A stretch of DNA of 64,000 nucleotides from Candidatus Zixiibacteriota bacterium (lineage in GTDB: Bacteria; Zixibacteria; MSB-5A5; GN15; FEB-12): positions 1,122,716 to 1,186,715 of the forward strand of contig DAOSXA010000001.1 of the NCBI GenBank assembly GCA_035380245.1, in the 5' to 3' direction. Below the pieces are notes generated by a model, which was not told where the DNA came from, made no database searches, and saw only the letters and a program-made list of their open reading frames with translations. Made by a program: the position numbers and the translations under genes. The first letter of the stretch is position 1; each line of letters begins with the position of its first letter. Shown here in pieces: positions 23,425 to 32,425 of the stretch.

Positions 23425-26346
23425 ATGCGAAAGCACACCAGTTCTATCCTCGTCCTCACCACCCTTTCAATAGTCATTGCCAGTCTGCTTATCATCCTGT
23501 CTTGCGGTGATGATAATGACATAACCGGTCCGGCTGATTCGATTGCTCCAGCCCGAATCAATGACCTCTCGGTCGAAGTGATTGGCGAAGGGGCAGCAAT
23601 CAAACTGTACTTCACGGCAGTCGGCGACGACAGCCTTAGCGGAACGGCCAAATCATATCGGTTGTATTACTCGAACTCACCGATCGAAGAGTCGGACTGG
23701 CAAGATGCGAACTTCCTGGATTTGGCCGCCAAGCCTCCCGTAGCGGGCCAGAGGGATACGGTTGTTACAGATCGACTTCAGCCGAACCGGGGATACTTTC
23801 TGGTGCTGCAGGTCTGTGATGAAGCCGGGAATTGCTCGCTGGTGTCCAACATGGTCATTTGTTATACTAGCTCCCGTGGGTACTGGCATTTGCCGGCCAT
23901 GATCACCGATCTTGTCGTGACTGATGTCAACCTTTCCAGTGTGCAGTTAACCTGGACGGCGCCGGGAGCCGATTCGATCTGGGGCCTTGTCAACGAGTAC
24001 GAGGTCCACTACGGCCAAGACAGCGCAGCAGTGAGCTCAGGGGACTCGGCTCAGATATTGCGTTTGACGGAACAAAATGCGGCGTGCGGCGAATTGGTGA
24101 GTTACTGGGTGCGGGATTTATTGCCGGAAGAAGACTACTGGTTCACGGTGGTAGCGCTGAACCGCTACGGTATGAGCTCCCAACCCTCTAATATGAGGCA
24201 GGTGACCACGGTCTACTGGCCGGACACGATCCCCCCGGCGCGTGTGACTGATCTGCGCGTAATCGATTCGAGCGACGCTCGATTGACGCTGGCCTGGACC
24301 GCCACCGGTGACGACAGTCTTACGGGTCTGGCGTACAGCTATGAATTGCGCTGGTCCTACGCGCCGTTGTCCGACTCGAACTGGAGCGCGGCCAATTTGT
24401 TGATCTTCTCCGACGATCCTTCAATGCCGGGGGAAACTGATACGGTGCGGACTGATCGACTGTCTCACCAGATGGAGTACTTCTTTGGCGTACGCTTGTG
24501 CGATGAAGGAGGTCTGTGTTCGGGGATTTCGAACGTTCTTCAGCACCGGGTTATGTGGGATGATGCCACACCGCCGGCGCCAGTTACCGACCTGCGCGTC
24601 ATTGACTCCAGTGATGCCCGTCTCACCTTGGCCTGGACCGCCACCGGCGATGATAGCCTGACAGGTCAGGCGAGTAGTTATGAGGTACGCTGGTCCTACG
24701 CGCCGTTGTCCGACTCGAATTGGAGCGCGGCCAATTTGTTGATCTTCTCCGACGATCCTTCAATGCCGGGGGAAACTGATACGGTGCGGACTGATCGACT
24801 GTCTCACCAGACGGAGTACTTCTTTGGCGTACGCTTGTGCGATGAAGGAGATCTGTGTTCGGGGATTTCGAACGTACTTCAGCATAGAGTAATGTGGGAT
24901 GACACGATTCCACCGGCAGTGATTGATGATCTTCGTGCCTCGCAGGCAGGCAGGGGGGAGATTGAAGTCAGGTGGACGGCTCCGGCTGACTTACCCGACG
25001 GCGGGGCCGTCGTTGCTTATGATCTCCGATATTCAACTGAACCGATCGATGAGAGCAATTTCGCGTCCTGCACTCGCATAGAGACCGGAACACCCGGTAT
25101 TCCCGGCACCGAGGAAGGGCTGGTGGTGACCGTGGTTGACGCCTACTGCAACTACTATTTTGCCATCCGCAGTGTGGACGAATACGACTTCCTGTCGGCG
25201 GTATCCGCGCCAGCCTACGTCTCTTATGAACCGGAAGGTTTAACTCTGGATTGGCCGGAACTCCCCGACAGCCTCGGCGTAGATCGGGTTCTCAGCTTCG
25301 CGATGACTCACGATGGAGGAACTCTGGTGCTGTTCCGACCGACCTGGCTGGAGTCTCACGATGCCGATATCGCCCTTCTCAAGGTTGATGCGGACGGAGG
25401 GCTCGTCTGGCAGAGAACATACGGCGGTGCGGGGTATGACGATGGTGTGGGGATACTGAGGCTTTCGACGGGCTACGTGCTCGTGGCAAACACCGAGAGC
25501 TACGGCGCCGGAGACAAAGATGTCTGGCTGGTGTGGATCGATGAATCGGGAAACGTAACACAGACGAAGACCATCGGCGATGAACTGACTCAATATGCGA
25601 CCCAATGTGACGTATCTCCCACAGGTGGCTTCGCAGTGGGGGGAGTCTCAAGTACGATCCCCGGAGCGTTCGTGACAGGATTGGATAACTCGGGAGCCAT
25701 CAAATGGACCAAAGAGCATACGTTGGGACAAGAGTGCCTCGGGCAACGTGGCAGTGAATCGATCTATGGCATTGATTTCAACCCTTTGGGTGACCTGGTG
25801 TATTCAATCCAGAGCGACTATTATCAGGGTCATCCCTCGCCCGGTACCGGCGAGTGGGTTTGTGAGTCTTATTCCGCTGCCCACCTCATGCTCGTGCCGC
25901 CGGGCGGAATTCCGGCCTCGATCTTCTCGGGCAGCGGCTACCTTGATGCTCCGGTCTTCATCAAGAGTGTGTCTTACTCGGGCGGCTCGACGTGGCTTTT
26001 CCACTATTATGACCGTTACTTCTACATCTATAATCCGTACGGAGAGCTTTTCTGCTGGGATGAAAGCGGGTCTCTTGTATGGAAGGAGCCTGCGCCGCAG
26101 GGATATGCCGGTGCTGTTGCTCTAGGTTCGAGCCAGGTGATCGCGGTCGTAGCCGACGCCCATACGTCCGTCCTGCAACTGATTAGCTATCCAACCAACG
26201 GTGGTGGCTATGACCTGGCAATCAACGTTGGCTCTTCAGTACAAGCCGGCGGTATCGCTATAAACGAAGCAAATGACATCGTAGTGGCAGGCTCGGCCTT
26301 GAAAGACGGCGTCAGGCAGATATTCATCTTCCGAGTCGAGCGCTGA
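23425..26346 (+). CDS. FN3-repeat lipoprotein with C-terminal repeat domain
   Basis: A 973-residue surface lipoprotein. The signal peptide ends in a lipobox (LIILSC, Cys 27). About five fibronectin type III-like domains follow (residues 40-600), each opening with a PARVTDLRV-like strand; domains three and four are near copies. Residues 620-970 carry repeated strands of the type VWLVWIDESGNVTQTKTIGD, resembling the beta-propeller-like repeats of bacterial secreted proteins. GGAGG precedes the ATG by 8 bases. Function is unknown; adhesion or scaffold roles are typical of such architecture. It diverges from the GIY-YIG gene. Confidence 0.85.
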   Translation: MRKHTSSILVLTTLSIVIASLLIILSCGDDNDITGPADSIAPARINDLSVEVIGEGAAIKLYFTAVGDDSLSGTAKSYRLYYSNSPIEESDWQDANFLDLAAKPPVAGQRDTVVTDRLQPNRGYFLVLQVCDEAGNCSLVSNMVICYTSSRGYWHLPAMITDLVVTDVNLSSVQLTWTAPGADSIWGLVNEYEVHYGQDSAAVSSGDSAQILRLTEQNAACGELVSYWVRDLLPEEDYWFTVVALNRYGMSSQPSNMRQVTTVYWPDTIPPARVTDLRVIDSSDARLTLAWTATGDDSLTGLAYSYELRWSYAPLSDSNWSAANLLIFSDDPSMPGETDTVRTDRLSHQMEYFFGVRLCDEGGLCSGISNVLQHRVMWDDATPPAPVTDLRVIDSSDARLTLAWTATGDDSLTGQASSYEVRWSYAPLSDSNWSAANLLIFSDDPSMPGETDTVRTDRLSHQTEYFFGVRLCDEGDLCSGISNVLQHRVMWDDTIPPAVIDDLRASQAGRGEIEVRWTAPADLPDGGAVVAYDLRYSTEPIDESNFASCTRIETGTPGIPGTEEGLVVTVVDAYCNYYFAIRSVDEYDFLSAVSAPAYVSYEPEGLTLDWPELPDSLGVDRVLSFAMTHDGGTLVLFRPTWLESHDADIALLKVDADGGLVWQRTYGGAGYDDGVGILRLSTGYVLVANTESYGAGDKDVWLVWIDESGNVTQTKTIGDELTQYATQCDVSPTGGFAVGGVSSTIPGAFVTGLDNSGAIKWTKEHTLGQECLGQRGSESIYGIDFNPLGDLVYSIQSDYYQGHPSPGTGEWVCESYSAAHLMLVPPGGIPASIFSGSGYLDAPVFIKSVSYSGGSTWLFHYYDRYFYIYNPYGELFCWDESGSLVWKEPAPQGYAGAVALGSSQVIAVVADAHTSVLQLISYPTNGGGYDLAINVGSSVQAGGIAINEANDIVVAGSALKDGVRQIFIFRVER
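24244..24918 (+). repeat. Tandem duplication of one FN3 domain (113 and 112 codons)
   Basis: Unit one is 24244-24582 and unit two 24583-24918. The first 28 codons encode identical residues (VTDLRVIDSSDARLTLAWTA onward), yet 20 of the 28 codons differ synonymously. From 24349 to about 24540, against 24688 to about 24879, the copies are nearly identical at DNA level with four substitutions seen. Confidence 0.9.
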
Positions 26347-26405
26347 CATGCAACCCGGGTAGGCTCTCGATCGGAAACGGGCAACCTCCCCTTTTACCTT
26401 GCCAA

Positions 26406-26438
26406 TTGAGCCGACAGGCTTTAGTCTGTCGGTCTCAA
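26406..26438 (+). other. Long hairpin in the glmM leader
   Basis: TTGAGCCGACAG (26406-26417) pairs with CTGTCGG plus CTCAA (26426-26438) with one bulged T; the loop is eight bases. There is no T run after it, so it is not a normal terminator for the upstream lipoprotein. It ends 25 bases before the glmM ATG, with AAGGATATAT between, and may act on the glmM-glmS message. Confidence 0.4.
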
Positions 26439-26463
26439 GTTCGATAATCATATAAGGATATAT

Positions 26464-27822
26464 ATGACTAAAGAAATACTGGTTAAATCGACATCCGGCG
26501 TCAGAGGGGTCGTTGGAAACGGATTAGATCCGCTGCTGGCAACACGTTACGGGGCAGCCTTCGGAGCCTTTGTCAAAAAGGGCACAATCGTGGTCGGCCG
26601 CGACAGTCGCCCCTCAGGCGATATGATCTGCCGGGCGGTGATTGCCGGGCTGGTCGCGGTGGGTATCGATGTGGTCGAAATCGGCATCGTCCCGACTCCG
26701 ACGGTTGAAATAGCCGTCAAGAAGCTCAAGGCAGCGGGGGGGATCTGCGTTACCGCCTCCCATAATCCGGCTCCCTGGAACGCTCTTAAGTTCTTCAACG
26801 ACAAGGGCGAATTTATTACCCCGGCCCAGTACAAACAGCTTGATCGGTTGTTTGAGAAAGAAAAATATCCGTTCCAGCCGGTGGAGCGGCTCGGTAAAGT
26901 TGAGCGACAGGATCGCTGGATCGACGAGCATATCAAGATGACTCTCAAGGTCAAGGGAGTCAACCGGGCGGCGGTTAAGCGGCGCAAGTTCAAGGTGGTC
27001 GTAGATGCGATCAACGGCGCCGGGTCGTTTGCCCTGCCGGAGCTGCTGGAGCGCATGGGAGCGCAGGTGATCCGGATCAACTGCAACGGCGACGGCAAAT
27101 TCGTCCATGAACCGGAACCGATTCCGAAAAATCTGACTCAACTCGGCCGAGCGGTGAAAAAGCACAAGGCCGACCTCGGTCTTGCCTGTGATCCCGACGC
27201 CGACCGGCTGGCCCTGGTCAATGAGAAGGGGGTGCCGATCGGCGAAGAACTCACCCTTTCCATCGGAGTGATGCAGGTGCTCAGGCGGGTCAGGGGGGCA
27301 ACCGTGATAAATCTCTCCACCTCGAAAACTACCTCCGATGTGGCCGAGGCGATGGGCTCGAAGGTTTATCTCTCCAAAGTCGGTGAGTCGAACGTGGTGC
27401 AGTTGATGCACCGCCGGAAGGGTGTAATCGGCGGCGAGGGAAACGGCGGAGTGATTTATCCCGCTTTTCATGCCGGGCGGGATTCGCTCATCGCAGCGGC
27501 TTTGACACTTAGTTGTCTGGCTGAAAAGAAAATCTCGCTGGGACAACTGGCGGAAACTTTACCGAAGTATTACAATATAAAAACCAAAGCTGCGCTTCCT
27601 CAGGATTTCAAGGCACGGCTGAAGAAGCTCGAAAAAGAAGCCGGGGCGTTGCCTGGTCCGTGTAGAATCGACCGTCAGGACGGTTTGCGGTTCGATTTTG
27701 ACCGGGGCTGGCTTCAGATTCGTTCTTCCAACACGGAACCGATTTACCGATTGATTGTCGAGACAAACGATTCCGATCTGACTCAACGACTGGCCCGAAA
27801 GGTGGCTCGTTACTTCAAATAA
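26464..27822 (+). CDS. glmM: Phosphoglucosamine mutase (phosphohexomutase family)
   Basis: A 452-residue alpha-D-phosphohexomutase. The phosphoserine loop is VTASHNPAPWNALK (Ser about 99), the Mg loop CDPDADRLAL, the sugar-specificity loop GEGNGG and the C-terminal phosphate loop RSSNTEPIYR. All four active-site elements are intact. GlmM converts glucosamine-6-phosphate to glucosamine-1-phosphate for UDP-GlcNAc; because glmS follows by 12 bases I prefer this over phosphomannomutase. AAGGA lies 7 bases before the ATG. Confidence 0.9.
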   Translation: MTKEILVKSTSGVRGVVGNGLDPLLATRYGAAFGAFVKKGTIVVGRDSRPSGDMICRAVIAGLVAVGIDVVEIGIVPTPTVEIAVKKLKAAGGICVTASHNPAPWNALKFFNDKGEFITPAQYKQLDRLFEKEKYPFQPVERLGKVERQDRWIDEHIKMTLKVKGVNRAAVKRRKFKVVVDAINGAGSFALPELLERMGAQVIRINCNGDGKFVHEPEPIPKNLTQLGRAVKKHKADLGLACDPDADRLALVNEKGVPIGEELTLSIGVMQVLRRVRGATVINLSTSKTTSDVAEAMGSKVYLSKVGESNVVQLMHRRKGVIGGEGNGGVIYPAFHAGRDSLIAAALTLSCLAEKKISLGQLAETLPKYYNIKTKAALPQDFKARLKKLEKEAGALPGPCRIDRQDGLRFDFDRGWLQIRSSNTEPIYRLIVETNDSDLTQRLARKVARYFK

Positions 27823-27834
27823 GAGGCGATTTTT

Positions 27835-29661
27835 ATGTGCGGCATTGTTGGATACGTAGGACCCAAGCAGGCGATTCCGATTCTCATCAGCGGACTGAAA
27901 CGGTTGGAGTATCGCGGTTACGACTCGGCCGGGATAGCGCTCCAGACCGGGTCCGGCCTGATGGTGGCCAAGTCGGCCGGAAAGATTGTCGAACTCGAAA
28001 AACTGATCGCCGATGTCCATTGCGACTGCACGCAGGGCATCGCCCATACTCGTTGGGCCACCCACGGGGAACCGACCCAGGTCAACGCCCACCCGCACAC
28101 CGACGCCGAAGAGCAGTTCGCGCTCGTTCATAACGGCATCATCGAAAACTACCGGGCGCTCCGTGAATTCCTGATTCAAAAGGGATTTGAGATCCGGACC
28201 GATACCGATACCGAGATTCTGGTACATCTGATCAAGTTTCATTATCACGGTGATCTCACCGAAGCGGTCCGCATGGCTTTGACTCAGGTCGACGGGACCT
28301 ACGGCATCGCCGTCATCAGTTCAAGAAATCCCGGCATAATCGTAGCGGCCCGCATGGGATCGCCGCTGGTGATCGGCACCGGCGAGAAGGAGAACTTTGT
28401 CGCGTCCGATGTCTCGGCCATGCTCGAGCATACGAATAAAGTAGTTTATCTCAACGACGGCGAAATCGCCACGGTCTCCGCCAACGGATTCGAAGTCTCG
28501 ACCATTCAAAACGTCAAGATCAACAGTGTGGTTGAAGAGGTGAGCTGGACGCTCGATGAGATCGAAAAAGCGGGCTACGACCATTTCATGCTCAAGGAAA
28601 TTCACGAGCAAAGCACCACTTTGCCAAACGCTTATCGCGGGCGGTTGAACGAGGAAGAAGGGATTCCTCGTTTGCACGGTCTCAATCTTCAATACGATCA
28701 ACTGCGTAAGATCAAGCGAATCATTATCACCGCCTGCGGCACTTCCTGGCATGCCGCCCTGATCGGTAAGTACATGATCGAGGAGTTGGCGCGGGTACCG
28801 GTCGAGGTCGAATACGCCTCGGAGTTCCGTTATCGCTCACCGATCATCGACGAGAATACGATCATGTTCGTTATCTCGCAGTCGGGCGAGACGGCCGACA
28901 CTCTGGCTGCTCTGCGCGAGGCGCACAATCGCGGCTGCACCGTGCTGGGTATTGTCAACACGGTGGGTTCGACGATTGCCCGTGAAAGCGACGGCGGTGT
29001 GCATATCCATGCCGGTCCTGAGATCGGGGTCGCCTCGACCAAGGCGTTCACCTCGCAGGTAATGGTGCTTTCGTTGATCGCTACCCTGCTGGGACGTATG
29101 CGACACCTGTCGGTCCAGCAGGGACAGGAGATGATTCAGGCGATTCAGAAAATACCGGCCCAGGTGGAATCGATTTTCCACCATGAGGACAAGATCATAG
29201 AAATCGCCGAGTCCTACCACAAGGCCAACAACTTCCTCTATCTCGGTCGCGGTATCAACTGGCCGACAGCGCTCGAGGGAGCGCTCAAGCTCAAGGAGAT
29301 TTCGTACATTCACGCCGAGGGATACCCGGCCGCCGAGATGAAACACGGCCCGATCGCTCTGATCGACGAGAACATGCCGGTGGTGGTGATCGCCCTCAAG
29401 GATCCGGTGTACGACAAGGTGATGTCGAACATTGCCGAAGTCCGCGCGCGGCAGGGGCAGGTTATTGCTATTGCCACCGAAGGGGACAAGGAGATCGCCG
29501 AACGAGTCAACCATGTCATTTATATCCCTTACACCAACCGGTTGTTGACACCGTTGCTGGCGATTATTCCGCTGCAGTTACTGGCGTATCATATCGCGGT
29601 TATGCGGGGATGTCATGTCGACCAGCCGCGTAATTTGGCAAAATCGGTGACGGTGGAATAG
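27835..29661 (+). CDS. glmS: Glutamine--fructose-6-phosphate aminotransferase (isomerizing)
   Basis: A 608-residue enzyme with an N-terminal glutaminase domain (MCGIVGYVG, where Cys 2 becomes the N-terminal nucleophile; HTRWATHGEP) and two SIS isomerase domains (TACGTSWHAALIGKYMIEEL; SQSGETADTLAAL). The C-terminus LAKSVTVE is typical. It makes glucosamine-6-phosphate, the substrate of the upstream GlmM, so the pair supplies cell-wall and LPS amino sugars. No glmS ribozyme was recognised. A terminator follows. Confidence 0.98.
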   Translation: MCGIVGYVGPKQAIPILISGLKRLEYRGYDSAGIALQTGSGLMVAKSAGKIVELEKLIADVHCDCTQGIAHTRWATHGEPTQVNAHPHTDAEEQFALVHNGIIENYRALREFLIQKGFEIRTDTDTEILVHLIKFHYHGDLTEAVRMALTQVDGTYGIAVISSRNPGIIVAARMGSPLVIGTGEKENFVASDVSAMLEHTNKVVYLNDGEIATVSANGFEVSTIQNVKINSVVEEVSWTLDEIEKAGYDHFMLKEIHEQSTTLPNAYRGRLNEEEGIPRLHGLNLQYDQLRKIKRIIITACGTSWHAALIGKYMIEELARVPVEVEYASEFRYRSPIIDENTIMFVISQSGETADTLAALREAHNRGCTVLGIVNTVGSTIARESDGGVHIHAGPEIGVASTKAFTSQVMVLSLIATLLGRMRHLSVQQGQEMIQAIQKIPAQVESIFHHEDKIIEIAESYHKANNFLYLGRGINWPTALEGALKLKEISYIHAEGYPAAEMKHGPIALIDENMPVVVIALKDPVYDKVMSNIAEVRARQGQVIAIATEGDKEIAERVNHVIYIPYTNRLLTPLLAIIPLQLLAYHIAVMRGCHVDQPRNLAKSVTVE

Positions 29662-29687
29662 ACAGAACGATTGATCGTACGATGTGT

Positions 29688-29716
29688 AAGCGGCGTTCTC
29701 GAACGCCGCTTTTTTT
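29688..29716 (+). terminator. Rho-independent terminator of glmM-glmS
   Basis: A perfect 10-base stem AAGCGGCGTT/AACGCCGCTT with loop CTCG is followed by a run of Ts, 26 bases after the glmS stop. Confidence 0.92.
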
Positions 29717-29724
29717 ATGTGGGA

Positions 29725-30245
29725 CACCTTTCGGTCCGGTGGCCCATCCGTCCATGGGTGGGAATTGTTACGATGTGCTGTAGGCACTCCACCCCTCGGG
29801 TGGGATTACGTGGGCGGCAGACGTCTCGTCTGCCCCTGCAGCAGCCTGCCCCGGAGAACGTCTTTCCCGCGAAAGCGGGAATCCATCTTCTTTTTTTGGT
29901 GCCCCACCCCTCGCGGATTGTTGACAAACTTCAATCGCGGCGGAGACAAGCCCCGCCGCTACGCGTTAAAGGACCCTAACCTCGCGTAGCGGGCGGCCTT
30001 GTGTCGCCCGTATTACAGTTGTGCCGGGTGGGCGGCAGACGTCTCGTCTGCCCCTGCAGCAGCCTGCCCCGGAGAACGTCGCACCTGCGAATGCAGGTGC
30101 CTATCTTCCATTCCTCGCGCTGATGCTCTGCGTCGACGCGTCATGTTCGGGCGCTCCGCGCCCTTCCTCATCTCTGGATGCCGGTCTTCGGTAGTGTTGA
30201 CAAACCTCCATCGCGGCGGGATTTGTCTCCGCCGCAGAAAAGGTT
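29725..30245. repeat. Intergenic repeat island 2
   Basis: About 520 bases of repeats with no convincing gene. In order: a variant of the CCCACCCG palindrome (29743-29762, ATGGG/CCCAT core), a CCACCCCTCGGGTGGGA element (29790-29805), the C element with GCAGACG-TCT-CGTCTGC (29810-29862), a TTCCCGC-GAAA-GCGGGAA hairpin (29864-29881), a full D element (29916-30016), a second C element (30028-30080), GCACCTGC-GAAT-GCAGGTGC (30081-30100), element H, and a last part-D hairpin (30213-30235). The next 170 bases are the MscS leader. Confidence 0.85.
29916..30016 (+). repeat. Repeat element D, complete copy
   Basis: Three inverted repeats in about 100 bases: GCGGCGG/CCGCCGC around AGACAAGC, GCTACGCG/CGCGTAGC, and GCGGGCG/CGCCCG around GCCTTGTGT. 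Matching copies are at 40504-40605 (plus) and 38736-38836 (minus), with a diverged one at 21897-21990. Confidence 0.85.
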
Positions 30246-30416
30246 TTTCAATATTCCCTTTCGCTGGAGCGACTTGTTGTGCGAGTATCCACAATTAGAT
30301 GAATATGTGTTTGCGTTGTTATGGTGTGAGGGATTTTGACCCGCGACCGGGACCAGGACATATTTGTTGACCGGGTGCGGGCAATGGGAGACCTTGATCT
30401 CAACCAAAGGACCCCG

Positions 30417-31496
30417 ATGGAATATATACAGACGATATTAAAAGATGCCCTCAGCCTGATTCCCTCCGGCATCGCGCTGCTGGTGCTGCTGGTCGCGCTC
30501 TGGATCGTGCGATTGATCATCGACCGCAGCGCCGCCTCGAAATCCGGCAGTCGGCTGCGCCGTCAGGTAATCACCGGCCTGCTCTCGTTTGCGGGTTTGT
30601 TGGTGATCATCATGGTTTCACCGCTCAACGACAATCAGAAAGGGCAACTGCTCAGTCTGATAGGAATCCTGCTTTCGGCGGCGATTGCTTTGTCCGCGAC
30701 GACGTTCGTTGGCAATATCATGGCCGGATTGATGCTCCGCGCAGTAAGAAACTTCCGCCCCGGCGATTTCATTCAGGTCAACGAGCATTTCGGCCGGGTC
30801 ACCGAGCGGGGTCTTTTCCATATCGAAATACAAACCGAAAGTCGCGACCTGACCACTCTCCCGAATCTTTATCTCGTTTCCAATCCGGTCAAGGTGATAC
30901 GGGCGTCCGGGACCGTGGTTTCGGCCGATGTTTCGCTCGGGTACGATCTCGCTCATCAGGAAGTCGAGCGCTGTTTGCTCAAGGCAGCCGAAGAAGCGGG
31001 ACTGCACGAGCCGTTCGTTTATATTACCGATCTGGGCGACTATTCCGTCACGTATCGGGCTTCGGGGCTGCTGGTTGAGGTCAAACAATTGCTTTCTTCT
31101 CGTTCGGCGCTGCGGCAGAAAATCATGGATCATCTGCACGGAGCCGGGATTGAAATCGTGTCGCCGACCTTCATGAATCAACGACCGCTGCCGCCGGATA
31201 AAAAATTCATCCCGACTCCGCATCGCACGGCGACCAGGTCGGTGCCGCCGGAGACCAGCGCTCCCGAGGCAATCGTATTCGACAAAGCGGATGAAGCGGA
31301 ATCGGTGGAGAAACTCCGCGAGCGGCTCGAAGAAACGATAAAGAGCATCGATGCCGTTAACGATGAGATCAAAGAAGCGGACAACGAAACGGATCGTAAA
31401 AGTCTGACCGACAAGCGGGATCGTCTCGAGGCTCACCGCGAATGGTATAAGAAACTGCTCGATCACAAAGAAAATCCCGACAAGCCGTTGGACTGA
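30417..31496 (+). CDS. MscS family mechanosensitive ion channel
   Basis: A 359-residue small-conductance channel. Three hydrophobic helices occur in the first 130 residues, the last being the pore-type segment LLSAAIALSATTFVGNIMAG. The MscS beta domain follows (FRPGDFIQVNEHFGRVTERG, TTLPNLYLVSNPV). The C-terminal 90 residues are a charged coiled coil. I start at ATG 30417 because AAGGA lies 5 bases upstream; an in-frame upstream start at 30336 would add 27 residues next to the repeat island. It relieves osmotic downshock. Confidence 0.88.
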   Translation: MEYIQTILKDALSLIPSGIALLVLLVALWIVRLIIDRSAASKSGSRLRRQVITGLLSFAGLLVIIMVSPLNDNQKGQLLSLIGILLSAAIALSATTFVGNIMAGLMLRAVRNFRPGDFIQVNEHFGRVTERGLFHIEIQTESRDLTTLPNLYLVSNPVKVIRASGTVVSADVSLGYDLAHQEVERCLLKAAEEAGLHEPFVYITDLGDYSVTYRASGLLVEVKQLLSSRSALRQKIMDHLHGAGIEIVSPTFMNQRPLPPDKKFIPTPHRTATRSVPPETSAPEAIVFDKADEAESVEKLRERLEETIKSIDAVNDEIKEADNETDRKSLTDKRDRLEAHREWYKKLLDHKENPDKPLD

Positions 31497-31576
31497 GAGT
31501 CTCTTCCACGGATAAATGTTGAGAAGCTCAAATAGAATCATACACAGACGGGGAGACAAGTCCCGGGAGTGGTATT

Positions 31577-32326
31577 ATGCCCACTGATCCGACAGAAGTA
31601 TTTTTCGATTTGTTCGAACCGCTGCCGCAACACGGTCCGGGGAGCGAGGCAAGTACGCTGAAGGCTTTGTCTTACCTCAAAGACATCCCCAAACAACCGC
31701 GCATTCTCGACCTGGGTTGCGGCGCCGGTCTGCGCACGGTGCTGCTGGCTAAAGCTACGGGCGGAACGGTGATCGGAATGGACCTCAAGTCTTCACTCGT
31801 TGAACGGCTCGAAGCCGCTGCCCGCAAGGCCGGTTTGGCCGATCATGTAACGGCTCTCGAGGGTTCCATGAAGGAACTCTCCTTTCCGGAAGAATCGTTC
31901 GATGTCATCTGGTCCGAGGGCGCGATTTATAACATCGGTTTTGAAAAAGGGTTGAAGTATTGGCGGCAATTCGTGAAGCCGGGTGGTTATGTGGTGGTTA
32001 GCGAAGTATGCTATGTGACCGAAGACATCCCGGAAGAGCTGGAATCTTTCTGGGACGAAGAGTACCCGGAAATAGAACAAGCCTCAATTCTGTCCGCACT
32101 GGCGACCGGCGCGGGCTACGAGATGATCGCGGAGTTCAATCTGCCCGCCTCGGACTGGAAGGATAACTTCTACGATCCCCTGATTCAACGCCTTGAGGAA
32201 TTAGCTGTCAAGTACCGGGGCGACAGCGTGGCCGAAGAGGTAATAAACCGCACGCGCCGGGAGATAGATATCTTCACGCGATATCACGGCGTGCACGTCT
32301 ATCGTTTCTTTATCATGCGCCGCTGA
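31577..32326 (+). CDS. Class I SAM-dependent methyltransferase
   Basis: A 249-residue methyltransferase. Motif I ILDLGCGAGLRTVLLAKATG binds S-adenosylmethionine, the acidic motif II is VIGMDLK, and the post-motif SFDVIWSEGAIYNIGF and KPGGYVVVSEVCYV segments match the UbiE/methyltransf_11 fold. The substrate is unknown. It is preceded by a short leader holding a small relative of repeat D (about 31550-31570) and faces the OmpA-type gene tail to tail. Confidence 0.85.
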   Translation: MPTDPTEVFFDLFEPLPQHGPGSEASTLKALSYLKDIPKQPRILDLGCGAGLRTVLLAKATGGTVIGMDLKSSLVERLEAAARKAGLADHVTALEGSMKELSFPEESFDVIWSEGAIYNIGFEKGLKYWRQFVKPGGYVVVSEVCYVTEDIPEELESFWDEEYPEIEQASILSALATGAGYEMIAEFNLPASDWKDNFYDPLIQRLEELAVKYRGDSVAEEVINRTRREIDIFTRYHGVHVYRFFIMRR

Positions 32327-32381
32327 CGGATGGATATGAAAACGGATGTGACCTGAGCCACACCCGTATCGGTTATTGCAT

Positions 32382-32418
32382 GAAAACAGAAACGGGCAAA
32401 GTTCACACTCCGCCCGTT
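32382..32418 (-). terminator. Probable terminator of the OmpA/TSP3 gene
   Basis: On the minus strand, eight bases after the stop at 32426, AACGGGC pairs with GCCCGTT over a 14-base loop and is followed by TCTGTTTTC. The stem is modest and the T run broken. Confidence 0.5.
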
Positions 32419-32425
32419 GAGCAGT

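Noticed and set aside
29725..30330. Open frames and a CRISPR-like look of repeats in island 2
   Set aside because: Repeat units differ in sequence, length and orientation, spacers are not uniform and no cas gene is near. This is a mosaic of interspersed palindromes, not a CRISPR array.
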